DNA of 34,977 nucleotides from Phascolarctobacterium_A sp034086985 (GCA_034086985.1 JAXDZG010000020.1:1-34977); one strand, 5' to 3'; numbered from the stretch's first letter, positions 23,390-32,590 are shown. Numbers and translations are program-made. The notes: generated by a model from the letters alone, not told the origin.

Positions 23390-24388
23390 ATGCGCAAAAT
23401 TAAGCTAATTATCCAAATGCTGGTGGCCTTCATTATCGCTACCTTTGCCTATAATCTGTTTTACGAGCCCCATCAAGATACGGTGCGCTCTACGGTGCAG
23501 GAACAGCTGAGCAAGGTCTCTGCCCAAGAGGGATCCGGCAGTGCCAAGGGCTCCTCCAATGTGGGGGCTATGCCTGAGGGCAAGCTGCGTATTACCATGC
23601 TGGACGTGGGTCAGGGTGATGCCATCCTGCTGGAGGACGACAAGCGCAAGGTCATGATCGACGTGGGCGATAATAAAAAGGATAAGCTGGGCTACGGGGG
23701 CAGGACTGCTCTGAAAATGGCCCTAGGCAAGGCCGGTGTCCGCGAGAATGTGGATCGCATTAACACGGTGATTATTACCCATCATCATGGGGATCACCTG
23801 GGCAATATGCAGTGGCTGGCCGGCAAATACAAGGTCAGCAATATTTATGATAATGCCATGCCTAACGAGAAAAATGCTGTGTCCAATTGGCTTAATAAGG
23901 AGCTGCGGGCGGGGCACTACCATAATCGGGTGCTCAAGGCCGGGGACAGAGTGGACTTTGGCAAGGGGTATTATCTGGATGTGTTGGCGCCGGGGGACTT
24001 TTTAAGCAAGGAGGATTTAAAGCGCTTTAATAATACCAGCATTGTTATGATGCTGCATTATGGCAAATTCACCATGCTGTTCACCGGTGATGCGGAGGCT
24101 CCCGTGGAGGATTATCTGCAGCAAAAATATGGCTCCCAGCTGAAGGCGGATGTGCTGAAGGTGGGGCATCACGGTAGCAAAAGCTCCTCCATTTATAAAT
24201 TCATCAGTAAAGTGAAGCCCAAGTACGCCCTCATCAGCTGTGGCAATAAGCAGATTTATAACCATCCCAACAAGAACGTGGTGGGCAGCCTTGAGCACCT
24301 TGGGGCGAAGGTGCTTACCACCTATGACCACGGCAATCTCACGGTTACCACCGACGGCAAGGGCTTTGAGGTGACCACTGAAAGATAA
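23390..24388 (+). CDS. Membrane-anchored ComEC-like metallo-beta-lactamase-fold hydrolase
   Basis: The 332-residue protein has a single N-terminal hydrophobic helix (about 4-24), a Ser/Gly-rich spacer, then a metallo-beta-lactamase domain of the ComEC/Rec2 C-terminal type: ITMLDVGQGDAILLE, the zinc motif HHHGDH, FTGDAEAPVEDYL, and LKVGHHGSKSS. In ComEC this domain is thought to degrade one DNA strand during uptake; here there is no competence channel domain, so this is a stand-alone surface-exposed hydrolase, possibly a nuclease or phosphodiesterase. The ATG at 23390 fits the ribosome site (TGTGGAG, 9 nt), whereas the earlier in-frame GTG and ATG lie in or against it. It is the last gene of the run. 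Confidence 0.82.
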   Translation: MRKIKLIIQMLVAFIIATFAYNLFYEPHQDTVRSTVQEQLSKVSAQEGSGSAKGSSNVGAMPEGKLRITMLDVGQGDAILLEDDKRKVMIDVGDNKKDKLGYGGRTALKMALGKAGVRENVDRINTVIITHHHGDHLGNMQWLAGKYKVSNIYDNAMPNEKNAVSNWLNKELRAGHYHNRVLKAGDRVDFGKGYYLDVLAPGDFLSKEDLKRFNNTSIVMMLHYGKFTMLFTGDAEAPVEDYLQQKYGSQLKADVLKVGHHGSKSSSIYKFISKVKPKYALISCGNKQIYNHPNKNVVGSLEHLGAKVLTTYDHGNLTVTTDGKGFEVTTER

Positions 24389-24394
24389 ATTTAC

Positions 24395-24423
24395 TAGACA
24401 AAAAATAAATTATATTGTATAAT
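24395..24423 (+). promoter_or_regulatory. Promoter of queT-queF
   Basis: TAGACA (24395-24400), a 17-nt spacer and TATAAT (24418-24423). The start is expected near 24430, just before the preQ1 aptamer. Confidence 0.65.
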
Positions 24424-24440
24424 ACTCTAGTAACTTCATA

Positions 24441-24482
24441 CAGACAGTTCGAAACCATCCTGTCTTTAAACAAAACTACGGG
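24441..24482 (+). promoter_or_regulatory. preQ1-I riboswitch aptamer
   Basis: AGACAG (24442-24447) pairs with CTGTCT (24460-24465) around the loop TTCGAAACCATC, followed by the A-rich tail TTAAACAAAACTACGGG. Short hairpin, C-rich loop and AACAAAAC tail are the class I preQ1 pattern and resemble the Thermoanaerobacter tengcongensis aptamer; loop CC can pair with tail GG for the pseudoknot. Its place before queT-queF supports the call. Confidence 0.82.
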
Positions 24483-24519
24483 CGATGTGCTGGCCACGGC
24501 CAGTATCTAATTTGTATGT

Positions 24520-24552
24520 AAAGGATTGCGTCTGTAGGTGCAATCCTTTTTT
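24520..24552 (+). terminator. Riboswitch-controlled terminator before queT
   Basis: AAAGGATTGC (24520-24529) pairs perfectly with GCAATCCTTT (24540-24549) and runs into T residues. It ends 35 nt before the queT start, so it probably attenuates transcription when preQ1 is bound. A second hairpin, CTGGCCACGGCCAG (24490-24503), lies between aptamer and terminator. Confidence 0.75.
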
Positions 24553-24587
24553 GATGCGCCTGTTCTTCACCTGAAAGGAGCAACATT

Positions 24588-25091
24588 ATGCAACATCTTA
24601 ACAATCAAAAGCTTGTCTTTTCCGCTCTGTGCATTGCACTCTATATCGTGGTTATGCTCTGCACCCAAACCTTTGCCTTTGGTCAGTACCAAATCCGCAT
24701 TGCCACCGCATTATATGGCCTGAGCGCTTTATTTCCCTTTTTAGTAGTGCCCTTTGGTTTGGCCAATGTGATTAGCAATACCGTCATGGGCGGTCTGGGC
24801 TTGCCCGATATCATCGGCGGCGGTCTCGTAGGCATTGCTACCACGGGCCTTATCGTTTTTGCTAAGCGTCATGGCTGCGGCAACTGGATCGTGTGGCTGG
24901 CTGTAACCTTCGTGCCGGGTCTCGCCGTGCCCCTGTGGCTGGCACCGATTTTGAATTTACCCTATTGGCTCTTGGCCTCCAGCCTTTTAGTAGGCCAATG
25001 CATCAGCGGCATCGCCAGCTTCATGCTGGTAACTGCCCTAGAGCGCGTGGGCGCAGGCCGTTTTTTCGCACTTGAAGGAGGTAATAAATAA
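24588..25091 (+). CDS. queT: QueT-family queuosine precursor transporter
   Basis: The 167-residue membrane protein has five to six hydrophobic segments and the QueT features QIRIATALYGLSALFP and NVISNTVMGGLGLPDIIGG. QueT proteins act as substrate-specific S components of ECF transporters that import preQ0/preQ1-type queuosine precursors, a role inferred from riboswitch linkage in the family. That linkage is present here (preQ1-I element at 24441-24482). The ribosome site AAAGGAG is well placed. The stop overlaps the queF start by one base. Confidence 0.88.
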   Translation: MQHLNNQKLVFSALCIALYIVVMLCTQTFAFGQYQIRIATALYGLSALFPFLVVPFGLANVISNTVMGGLGLPDIIGGGLVGIATTGLIVFAKRHGCGNWIVWLAVTFVPGLAVPLWLAPILNLPYWLLASSLLVGQCISGIASFMLVTALERVGAGRFFALEGGNK

Positions 25092-25588
25092 TGACTAGCG
25101 GTAGAAGCAAGGAAGAGCTGCAGGGAGTGAGCCTTTTAGGCCACAAGACTGCTTATAAAAGCGATTATGCGCCGGAGGTTTTGGAAAGCTTCCCCAATAA
25201 GCACCCCGGCAACGATTATTTTGTCAAATTCAATTGTCCCGAATTCACCAGCCTGTGCCCCATGACGGGCCAGCCTGATTTCGCCACTATCTATATTTCC
25301 TACGTTCCTGATGAGCGCTTGGTGGAAAGCAAATCCTTGAAGCTCTATCTTTTCAGCTTCCGCAATCACGGCGATTTCCACGAGGATTGCGTGAACATCA
25401 TTATGAAGGATTTGATTAAGCTGCTGGACCCTAAATACATCGAGGTCTGGGGTAAATTCTTGCCTCGCGGTGGCCTGTCCATTGATCCCTATGCCAACCA
25501 TGGCAAGCCGGGTACCGAGTGGGAGGCAGTGGCCAAAAAGCGCCTTTTCATGCACGATATGTATCCTGAAATTATTAATAATAGATAA
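25091..25588 (+). CDS. queF: NADPH-dependent 7-cyano-7-deazaguanine reductase QueF
   Basis: The 165-residue short (unimodular) QueF reduces the nitrile of preQ0 to preQ1 in queuosine biosynthesis. The catalytic Cys 56 is in TSLCPMTGQPDFA, with Asp 63 as the conserved acid, and the QueF motif ESKSLKLY is at 79-86. Its ribosome site GGAGGT lies in the last codons of queT, so translation is coupled. A transporter and a preQ1-forming enzyme under one preQ1 riboswitch give product feedback on both routes. A strong terminator follows at 25592-25627. Confidence 0.95.
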   Translation: MTSGRSKEELQGVSLLGHKTAYKSDYAPEVLESFPNKHPGNDYFVKFNCPEFTSLCPMTGQPDFATIYISYVPDERLVESKSLKLYLFSFRNHGDFHEDCVNIIMKDLIKLLDPKYIEVWGKFLPRGGLSIDPYANHGKPGTEWEAVAKKRLFMHDMYPEIINNR

Positions 25589-25591
25589 ATA

Positions 25592-25627
25592 AAAAAGCGT
25601 AGTAGTCATGTGACTGCTGCGCTTTTT
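25592..25627 (+). terminator. Rho-independent terminator after queF
   Basis: AAAAAGCGTAGTAGTCA pairs with TGACTGCTGCGCTTTTT across 17 positions (two G-T wobbles) with almost no loop, ending in five T. The A-run on the left makes it potentially bidirectional. Confidence 0.85.
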
Positions 25628-25652
25628 ATATTGGCCGTATATTTTAAAATAA

Positions 25653-25664
25653 GGACAAATGTTC
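25653..25664. promoter_or_regulatory. Possible LexA (SOS) box upstream of uvrB
   Basis: GGACAAATGTTC differs by one base from the Gram-positive LexA core GAAC-N4-GTTC. It ends 11 nt before the -35 box of the uvrB promoter. uvrB is SOS-controlled in Bacillus; regulation here is inference. Confidence 0.35.
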
Positions 25665-25675
25665 TCTTTATATGC

Positions 25676-25704
25676 TTGACCTAGGGCGGGCAATTTCATA
25701 TAAT
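25676..25704 (+). promoter_or_regulatory. Promoter of uvrB-uvrA-uvrC
   Basis: TTGACC (25676-25681), a 17-nt spacer and TATAAT (25699-25704). The start is expected near 25711, leaving a leader of about 110 nt in which no further structure was recognised. Confidence 0.7.
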
Positions 25705-25819
25705 AAGAATAGGTATGTCTGCGTTGCTATCGTTAAAAAGGTGGCAAGGCATTGGATAAATATGTTTGTAATACGAGAATTTTTGTCAGGATGAAGTTGG
25801 AGAGTAAAGCAGGTGCAGC

Positions 25820-27829
25820 ATGGATTTTCAGATTAAGGCTCCCTTTGAGCCGGCGGGGGACCAGCCCCAGGCCATAGAAAAATTAGCAGCAGGCGTGGCA
25901 AAGGGCCTGCGAACCCAGGTGCTTTTGGGCGCCACGGGCACGGGCAAAACCTACACCATTGCCCAGGTTATCAATAAAGTGCGCAAGCCCACCCTGGTCA
26001 TTGCCCATAATAAAACCCTTGCGGCCCAGCTGGCCAGCGAGCTCAAGGCCTTCTTTCCGGATAACGCGGTGGAATATTTCGTTTCTTATTACGACTACTA
26101 CCAGCCTGAGGCCTATATTCCCCAGTCCGATACCTATATTGAAAAGGATGCTTCCATTAACGATGAAATTGATAAGCTGCGCCACTCGGCCACCAGCGCC
26201 CTTTTTGAGCGCAAGGACGTGATCATTGTGGCCAGCGTGAGCTGTATTTATGGCTTGGGCGCGCCCCAGGAATACTACGATATGGTGCTGTCACTGCGCC
26301 TTGGTCAAATTATCGATAGGCAAAAGATTTTGCACAAGCTGGTGGAAATCCAGTACGATCGCAATGATATCGACTTCAAGCGCGGCACCTTCCGCGTCCG
26401 TGGGGATGTCATCGAGGTTATTCCCGCGGCCTACGGCGAAAAGGCAGTGCGCATTGAAATGTTTGACGATGAAGTAGATAGAATTCTAGAATTCGACGTG
26501 CTCACCGGCGAGGTGCTGGCTCAGCGCAACCATGTGGCTATCTTCCCTGCGTCCCACTATGTAACTAGTCGTGAAAATTTAGAGCGGGCTATGGCCGATA
26601 TTAGGGTGGAGCTGGCGGAGCGCTTGGAGTATTTGAACCATAATTTTAAGGTGCTGGAGGCCCAGCGCTTGGAGCAGCGCACCAATTATGATTTGGAAAT
26701 GATGAATGAAATGGGCTATTGCTCCGGCATTGAGAATTATTCCCGTCACCTGGCGGGACGCAAGCCGGGGGAGCCGCCCTTTACTCTGGTCAATTATTTC
26801 CCGAAGGACTTTTTGCTAGTCATCGACGAGTCCCACGTGACCCTGCCCCAAATCAGGGCTATGTACGCCGGGGACCGCTCCCGCAAGGAGATGCTGGTGG
26901 AGCACGGGTTCCGTCTGCCCTCGGCCTATGACAATCGTCCCCTGACCTTTGACGAGTTCCAGGAGCAGATTAACCAAGCCATTTACGTTTCCGCAACCCC
27001 GGCGGCCTACGAAATGGAGCAGGCTCAGCAGGTGGTGGAGCAGATTATTCGGCCTACGGGACTACTGGACCCACAGATTGAAATCCGCCCCATTAAGGGC
27101 CAAATTGATGATTTACTCAGCGAGATTAATAAGGTGGCTGCGGCCAATGAGCGCGTGCTGGTCACCACCTTGACCAAGCGCATGGCCGAGGATTTAACGG
27201 AATATTTGAAGCAAGCAGGCGTCAGAGTGCGCTATCTGCATTCGGAAATCGCCACTATTGAGCGTGCGGAGATTATCGACAGCCTCCGCGGCGGCAAATT
27301 TGACGTGCTGGTAGGCATTAACCTGCTGCGCGAGGGTCTGGACTTGCCGGAGGTGTCGCTGATTGCCATTCTGGATGCGGATAAGGAGGGCTTCTTACGC
27401 AGCGACACCGCCATGATCCAGACCATCGGTCGCGCAGCTCGTAATGCCCACGGGCGCGTCATCATGTACGCGGACCGCATTACGGATAGTATGCAGCGGG
27501 CCATCGACGAGACTAATCGCCGCCGCGAGAAGCAGGAGGCCTATAATAAGGCCCACAGGATTACGCCGAAAACTATTTACAAGGAGCAACGACAGCTTAT
27601 CAAGCTCACGAAAGTGGCCGAAAGCGACGAGCACGGCGAATACGGCGCCAAGGGTAAAAAGGCCCGCTCCAAGAAGGAGCTCACGGCCTTGGCGCGGGAG
27701 CTGGAGCGGCGCATGCAGGAGGCGGCCAAGGCCTTGGATTTCGAGGCCGCCGCGGAGCTGCGTGATCAGCTGATAATCGTAAAGGGGCAGTTAGGACAGA
27801 AGTTGGAGCCTAAAAAGCGTACGCGATAA
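25820..27829 (+). CDS. uvrB: Excinuclease ABC subunit UvrB
   Basis: The 669-residue helicase-like damage verifier loads onto lesions delivered by UvrA and recruits UvrC. Walker A GATGTGKT is at 37-44, the DNA-inserting beta-hairpin region YYDYYQPEAYIPQSDTYIEKD at about 92-112, later helicase motifs include ATPAAYEMEQ and GRAARN, and the C-terminal UVR domain (ELERRMQEAAKALDFEAAAELRDQ, about 632-655) binds UvrC. Length matches the family. The start has AGGTG upstream and is the canonical one (MDFQIKAPFEPAGDQPQAI). uvrA begins 39 nt downstream. Confidence 0.97.
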   Translation: MDFQIKAPFEPAGDQPQAIEKLAAGVAKGLRTQVLLGATGTGKTYTIAQVINKVRKPTLVIAHNKTLAAQLASELKAFFPDNAVEYFVSYYDYYQPEAYIPQSDTYIEKDASINDEIDKLRHSATSALFERKDVIIVASVSCIYGLGAPQEYYDMVLSLRLGQIIDRQKILHKLVEIQYDRNDIDFKRGTFRVRGDVIEVIPAAYGEKAVRIEMFDDEVDRILEFDVLTGEVLAQRNHVAIFPASHYVTSRENLERAMADIRVELAERLEYLNHNFKVLEAQRLEQRTNYDLEMMNEMGYCSGIENYSRHLAGRKPGEPPFTLVNYFPKDFLLVIDESHVTLPQIRAMYAGDRSRKEMLVEHGFRLPSAYDNRPLTFDEFQEQINQAIYVSATPAAYEMEQAQQVVEQIIRPTGLLDPQIEIRPIKGQIDDLLSEINKVAAANERVLVTTLTKRMAEDLTEYLKQAGVRVRYLHSEIATIERAEIIDSLRGGKFDVLVGINLLREGLDLPEVSLIAILDADKEGFLRSDTAMIQTIGRAARNAHGRVIMYADRITDSMQRAIDETNRRREKQEAYNKAHRITPKTIYKEQRQLIKLTKVAESDEHGEYGAKGKKARSKKELTALARELERRMQEAAKALDFEAAAELRDQLIIVKGQLGQKLEPKKRTR

Positions 27830-27868
27830 AGCACGCAAGGATAGATTTAGGAAGAGAGAATATAATTT

Positions 27869-30718
27869 ATGCAAGAGAAGTTAATTGTTAAAGGCGCACG
27901 CCAACACAATTTAAAGGATATAACGGTGGAAATTCCGCGGAATAAATTGGTGGTCATTACGGGCCTCAGCGGCAGCGGCAAATCCAGTCTGGCCTTCGAC
28001 ACCATCTACGCTGAGGGCCAGCGCCGCTACGTGGAGAGCCTCTCCGCCTACGCACGGCAATTCCTAGGCCAGATGGATAAGCCCGAGGTGGATTACATCG
28101 AGGGCCTTAGTCCCGCCATTTCCATCGACCAGAAGACCACCAGTCGCAACCCGCGCTCCACTGTGGGTACAGTGACGGAGATTTATGACTATTTGCGTTT
28201 ACTCTTTGCGCGAGCAGGCGAGCCACACTGCCCTGAGTGTGGCAAGCTCATCGAGCAGCAAAGTGTGCAGCAAATAGTGGATAGAGTGATGGAGCTGCCC
28301 GCCGGCACTCGCTTTATGGTCATGGCACCCCTGGTGCGAGGCCGTAAGGGCGAGCACCAAAGGGTGCTGGACGATATGCGTCGTGCCGGCTATGTGCGCA
28401 TCTTCGTGGACGGCGAAGTGCGCACCTTGGATGAGGAGATTGCGCTGGAGAAGAATAAAAAGCACAGCCTGAGCGTCGTAATCGACCGCCTGGCTGTGCG
28501 TGAAAATATTCACCAGCGCTTGACGGACTCCGTGGAAACGGCCCTGAAGCTGGCCGACGGCTTTGCGGAGGTGGCCGTTTTGGGTGAGCAGCAGGAAATT
28601 TTGCTCTTTAGCGAGCATTTCGCCTGCAACGATTGCGGCATTAGCCTGCCCGCCATCGAGCCCAGGCTCTTCTCCTTCAACAACCCCTACGGGGCCTGTC
28701 CTGCCTGCACGGGCCTGGGCATGAATATGGAGTTTGATAAAGCCCTGATTATGCCGGACCCCTCTAAAAGCTTTGCAGACCGCTGTCTGCAGGCCTTTAG
28801 CAATAATCCTAATTCCTATTTCCTGCGCCAGCTGGCCGTGGTGCTAGCCTCCTATGGCTACAGCTTGGACAATTCTTGGAACGATTTAAGTCCTGAGGTG
28901 CAGGATATTGTCTGGAATGGCGCCGGAGAGCGCAAATTCTCCTTCTGGTACGAGAATTTACAGGGGGAGACCAAGCTATATGATAAGGAATACGAGGGCG
29001 TTTTAAATATTCTCAAGCGTCGCTATCGGGAAGCCTTTAGCGACGCCATGCGCCAAGAGTACGAGGAGTTTATGACCAGCACTCCCTGCCCCGTCTGCCA
29101 CGGCAGCCGGCTCAAGCCGGAGGTGCTGTCCATTCTCATCGGCGGCAAAAACATCTGCCAGGTCACCGCACTGACCGTGCGGGATTGCCTGCAGTTTTTT
29201 GCCACCTTACAGCTCAGCTACCGCCAGCAAATCATCGCTCGCCAGGTGCTGAAAGAAATCACCGCGCGCCTGCAATTTTTAAACGATGTAGGTCTGGATT
29301 ATTTAACGCTGGACCGCAGCGCCGGGACCTTGTCCGGCGGCGAAGCCCAGCGCATTCGCCTTGCTACCCAAATTGGCAGCGGCCTGACGGGCGTGCTCTA
29401 CATCTTGGACGAGCCCAGCATCGGCCTGCACCAACGGGATAACGGCAAGCTTTTGGAAACCCTCAAGCACTTGCGTGACTTGGGCAATACGCTCCTCGTC
29501 GTTGAGCACGACGAGGAAACCATGTACGCTGCGGACCAAATCATTGATATCGGCCCCGGTGCCGGTGAGCACGGGGGTCAGGTGGTGGCCCAGGGTACGG
29601 TGGAGGAGATTAAGGAAGTGGCAAGCTCCGTCACCGGCACCTATCTCAGCGGGCGCAAGTTCATTCCCGTGCCCAAAAAACGCCGTCCTCTGGACGGACG
29701 TTACCTGACCATCAAGGGCGCGCGGGCTAATAATTTGAAAAATATTGATGTGTCCATTCCCTTGGGCGTCTTTACCGTGGTTACCGGCGTCAGCGGCAGC
29801 GGTAAATCCACCCTGATTAACGATATTTTATATAATACCCTCGGTGCCAAGCTCAACGGCACGCGCCTGCGCCCGGCGGAGCACGACACCATTGAGGGCT
29901 TGGAGCTGGTGGACAAGGTCATCAACATTGACCAATCCCCCATCGGGCGCACCCCGCGCTCCAATCCCGCCACCTATACAGGTGTCTTCGACTTCATTCG
30001 GGAGCTCTTTAGCCAGACCAACGAGGCCAAAATGCGTGGCTATAAGTCCGGTCGCTTCAGCTTCAATGTGAAGGGAGGTCGCTGTGAGGCCTGCAAGGGC
30101 GACGGCATGAATAAGATTGAGATGAACTTTTTGCCGGATGTGTACGTGCCCTGCGAGGTGTGCCACGGCGCGCGCTATAACCGTGATACGCTGGAGGTGC
30201 ATTACAAGGGCAAGAACATTGCGGAAGTGCTGGATATGACCGTCAGCGAGGCCTGCGAATTCTTCAAGAATTTGCCGCGGATTTATCGCAAGCTGGAGGT
30301 GCTGCAGGATGTGGGCTTGGGCTACATCCACTTGGGTCAGGCGGCTACGACCCTGTCCGGCGGTGAGGCCCAGCGGGTGAAATTGGCCACGGAGCTGTCC
30401 AGACGCAGCACCGGTCGCACGGTGTATATCCTTGACGAGCCCACCACGGGCCTGCATATTGCGGATGTGCACAAGCTGTTGGAGGTCTTACAGCGCTTAG
30501 TGGAAGGCGGCGACAGTGTCATCGTCATCGAGCACAATCTGGATGTGATTAAGGTGGCCGATTATGTTATTGACCTTGGTCCTGAAGGCGGCGACAAGGG
30601 CGGTACCATGGTAGCCTGCGGCACGCCGGAGGAGGTGGCCAAGGTGAAGAAGTCCTACACAGGCCAATACATTAAGCAGGAGCTGGCCAAGGCCAAGCGC
30701 AACGGGTGGTATCAATGA
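27869..30718 (+). CDS. uvrA: Excinuclease ABC subunit UvrA
   Basis: The 949-residue dimeric ABC-type ATPase recognises DNA damage in nucleotide excision repair. It has two ATPase modules: Walker A GLSGSGKS (32-39) with the LSGGEAQRI signature near 490, and a second GVSGSGKST near 640 with LSGGEAQRVKLA near 830. Zinc-binding cysteines are visible in CPECGKL, CNDCG/CPACTG and CEACKGDGMNKIEMNFLPDV followed by CEVCHGARYN. The length is typical. The ribosome site before the ATG is weak, so translation may depend on the operon context. The stop overlaps the uvrC start as ATGA. Confidence 0.97.
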   Translation: MQEKLIVKGARQHNLKDITVEIPRNKLVVITGLSGSGKSSLAFDTIYAEGQRRYVESLSAYARQFLGQMDKPEVDYIEGLSPAISIDQKTTSRNPRSTVGTVTEIYDYLRLLFARAGEPHCPECGKLIEQQSVQQIVDRVMELPAGTRFMVMAPLVRGRKGEHQRVLDDMRRAGYVRIFVDGEVRTLDEEIALEKNKKHSLSVVIDRLAVRENIHQRLTDSVETALKLADGFAEVAVLGEQQEILLFSEHFACNDCGISLPAIEPRLFSFNNPYGACPACTGLGMNMEFDKALIMPDPSKSFADRCLQAFSNNPNSYFLRQLAVVLASYGYSLDNSWNDLSPEVQDIVWNGAGERKFSFWYENLQGETKLYDKEYEGVLNILKRRYREAFSDAMRQEYEEFMTSTPCPVCHGSRLKPEVLSILIGGKNICQVTALTVRDCLQFFATLQLSYRQQIIARQVLKEITARLQFLNDVGLDYLTLDRSAGTLSGGEAQRIRLATQIGSGLTGVLYILDEPSIGLHQRDNGKLLETLKHLRDLGNTLLVVEHDEETMYAADQIIDIGPGAGEHGGQVVAQGTVEEIKEVASSVTGTYLSGRKFIPVPKKRRPLDGRYLTIKGARANNLKNIDVSIPLGVFTVVTGVSGSGKSTLINDILYNTLGAKLNGTRLRPAEHDTIEGLELVDKVINIDQSPIGRTPRSNPATYTGVFDFIRELFSQTNEAKMRGYKSGRFSFNVKGGRCEACKGDGMNKIEMNFLPDVYVPCEVCHGARYNRDTLEVHYKGKNIAEVLDMTVSEACEFFKNLPRIYRKLEVLQDVGLGYIHLGQAATTLSGGEAQRVKLATELSRRSTGRTVYILDEPTTGLHIADVHKLLEVLQRLVEGGDSVIVIEHNLDVIKVADYVIDLGPEGGDKGGTMVACGTPEEVAKVKKSYTGQYIKQELAKAKRNGWYQ

Positions 30719-32562
30719 CTTCGCTAGCAGAGGGCTTTAACGACAATATTAAAAATGCTTTAGCCGTGCTGCCGGATAAGCCCGGTGTCTATTTGATGCA
30801 CGACGCCGAGGGCAAGGTTATTTACGTGGGCAAGGCCGTGGTGCTGAAGAACCGGGTGCGCAGCTATTTTCGCAATTTGGCCAGCCACACCCCCAAGGTG
30901 AAGGCCATGGTGGCCAAGATTGCGGAAATCGAGACCATCGTCACCTCCAGCGAGGTGGAGGCCCTGATTTTAGAGTGCAATTTAATCAAAAAATACCGTC
31001 CTCGCTATAATATTAGCCTGAAGGACGACAAGACCTATCCCTATTTAAAGGTGACACTACAGGAGGATTTTCCCCGTCTGCACATGACCCGGCGGCTGAG
31101 CCGTGATGGAGCCAAATATTACGGACCTTATGCGGACGCGGGGGCTATGTACGCCACCATGAAGCTTTTAAAGAGCATGTTTCCCCTGCGCACCTGTCGC
31201 AAGATGAACCCGGACCGGCCCTGCCTGAACTATCATATTAAGCGCTGTCTGGCGCCCTGCGCGGGCTATGTTTCTAAGGAAGAGTACGGCAAGATGATTA
31301 AGTCCGTGTGCATGGTGCTGGACGGGCGCACCACGGAGCTGGAGCGGGATTTGAAGCAGCGCATGCAGGAGGCAGCGGAGGAGTACGCCTTTGAGGAGGC
31401 GGCGCGGCTCAGGGACCAGCTGCAGGCGGTGGAGCGGCTCAACGAGTCCCAAAAGGCGGTGACTAATAACGGCGGCGATATGGATGTAATTGGCTTTGCC
31501 CAGGATATGACGGGTAACTGCCTACAGATTTTCTTCGTGCGCAAGGGCAAGCTTATCGGGCGGGATAATTTCTTCCTACAGGATGGGGGCGAGGCGCCCC
31601 AGGAGGTGTTGACGGCCTTTCTCAAGCAGTATTATAACGAGGCTACCTTTATTCCCCGGGAAATAGTGCTGCCCCAGCTGCCGGAGGCAGAGGAGCAGGA
31701 GCTGATTGAGCTGTGGCTGCGCCAGAAGGCGGAGCGCAAGGTGGAGCTGCTCCAGCCCCAGCGGGGCGTGAAGCGGGAGCTGCTGCAGCTGGCCAATGAT
31801 AATGCCCAGAAGCTCTTGGATGAGCGCCTGCGCAAGGGCAGCTTGTCCCTGAAGAATGACGAGCAGGCGGCGGAGGAGCTGCAGCAGGCATTGGGCTTAG
31901 AGCATTCCCTAGAGCGTATGGACTGCTTTGATATTTCTCATACCCAGGGCAGCGAGACGGTGGCTTCCATGGTTGTTTTTCGCAAGGGCAGCATCAGCAA
32001 GAAGGATTATCGCAAGTATAAAATCGTTTCTGCCGAAGGCAAGCCGGACGACTTTAAATCCATGCAGGAGGTTGTGTACCGGCGCTACAAGGATTACGAG
32101 GACCTGCCCAATCTGGTGGTTATCGACGGCGGTAAGGGCCAGCTGAGCTCGGCCTTGGAGGTTATTCGCGGTCTGGGCTTAGCAGATTTGCCTGTGGTGG
32201 GTCTGGCCAAGCGTGAGGAGGAAATCTTTATTCCGCATCAGAGCACCAGCATTCTGCTGGACCGCGACAGCGCGGCGCTGCATCTGATTCAGCGTATTCG
32301 TGACGAGGCCCACCGCTTTGCCATTACCTTTCACCGCAAGCTGCGCGGGAAGCGGAATCTCGTCTCGGTGCTGGATCACGTGGAAGGCATTGGGCCCAAG
32401 CGCCGGCAGGCGCTGTGGAAGGCCTTCAAGACGCTGGACGCCATGAAGGCGGCCAGCGTGGAGGAGCTGGCGGCGGTGGAGGGCATGAACAGCGCCGCCG
32501 CGCAAACGCTTTACGATTTCTTTCGCTTGGAGCTGCCTGAAAAGAAGGAGGCTCTGCGGTAA
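30715..32562 (+). CDS. uvrC: Excinuclease ABC subunit UvrC
   Basis: The 615-residue dual-incision nuclease cuts both sides of the lesion in the UvrB-DNA complex. The N-terminal GIY-YIG domain (PDKPGVYLMHDAEGKVIYVGKA, about 17-38) makes the 3' cut. A UVR motif (about 195-230), the RNase-H-like domain (ERMDCFDISHTQGSETVASMVVF and LVVIDGGKGQLSSA) for the 5' cut, and C-terminal helix-hairpin-helix motifs (VEGIGPKRRQALWKAF, LAAVEGMNSAAAQTLYDFF) follow. The ATG at 30715 overlaps the uvrA stop, which favours coupled translation over the GTG at 30706. The last gene of the uvrBAC group. Confidence 0.96.
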   Translation: MTSLAEGFNDNIKNALAVLPDKPGVYLMHDAEGKVIYVGKAVVLKNRVRSYFRNLASHTPKVKAMVAKIAEIETIVTSSEVEALILECNLIKKYRPRYNISLKDDKTYPYLKVTLQEDFPRLHMTRRLSRDGAKYYGPYADAGAMYATMKLLKSMFPLRTCRKMNPDRPCLNYHIKRCLAPCAGYVSKEEYGKMIKSVCMVLDGRTTELERDLKQRMQEAAEEYAFEEAARLRDQLQAVERLNESQKAVTNNGGDMDVIGFAQDMTGNCLQIFFVRKGKLIGRDNFFLQDGGEAPQEVLTAFLKQYYNEATFIPREIVLPQLPEAEEQELIELWLRQKAERKVELLQPQRGVKRELLQLANDNAQKLLDERLRKGSLSLKNDEQAAEELQQALGLEHSLERMDCFDISHTQGSETVASMVVFRKGSISKKDYRKYKIVSAEGKPDDFKSMQEVVYRRYKDYEDLPNLVVIDGGKGQLSSALEVIRGLGLADLPVVGLAKREEEIFIPHQSTSILLDRDSAALHLIQRIRDEAHRFAITFHRKLRGKRNLVSVLDHVEGIGPKRRQALWKAFKTLDAMKAASVEELAAVEGMNSAAAQTLYDFFRLELPEKKEALR

Positions 32563-32590
32563 AGTTAAAAGCAAACATAAGTTTCCTACC

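Noticed and set aside
29828..30472. Antisense open frame of 214 codons opposite uvrA
   Set aside because: Overlaps the second ATPase module of UvrA completely and has no start signal.
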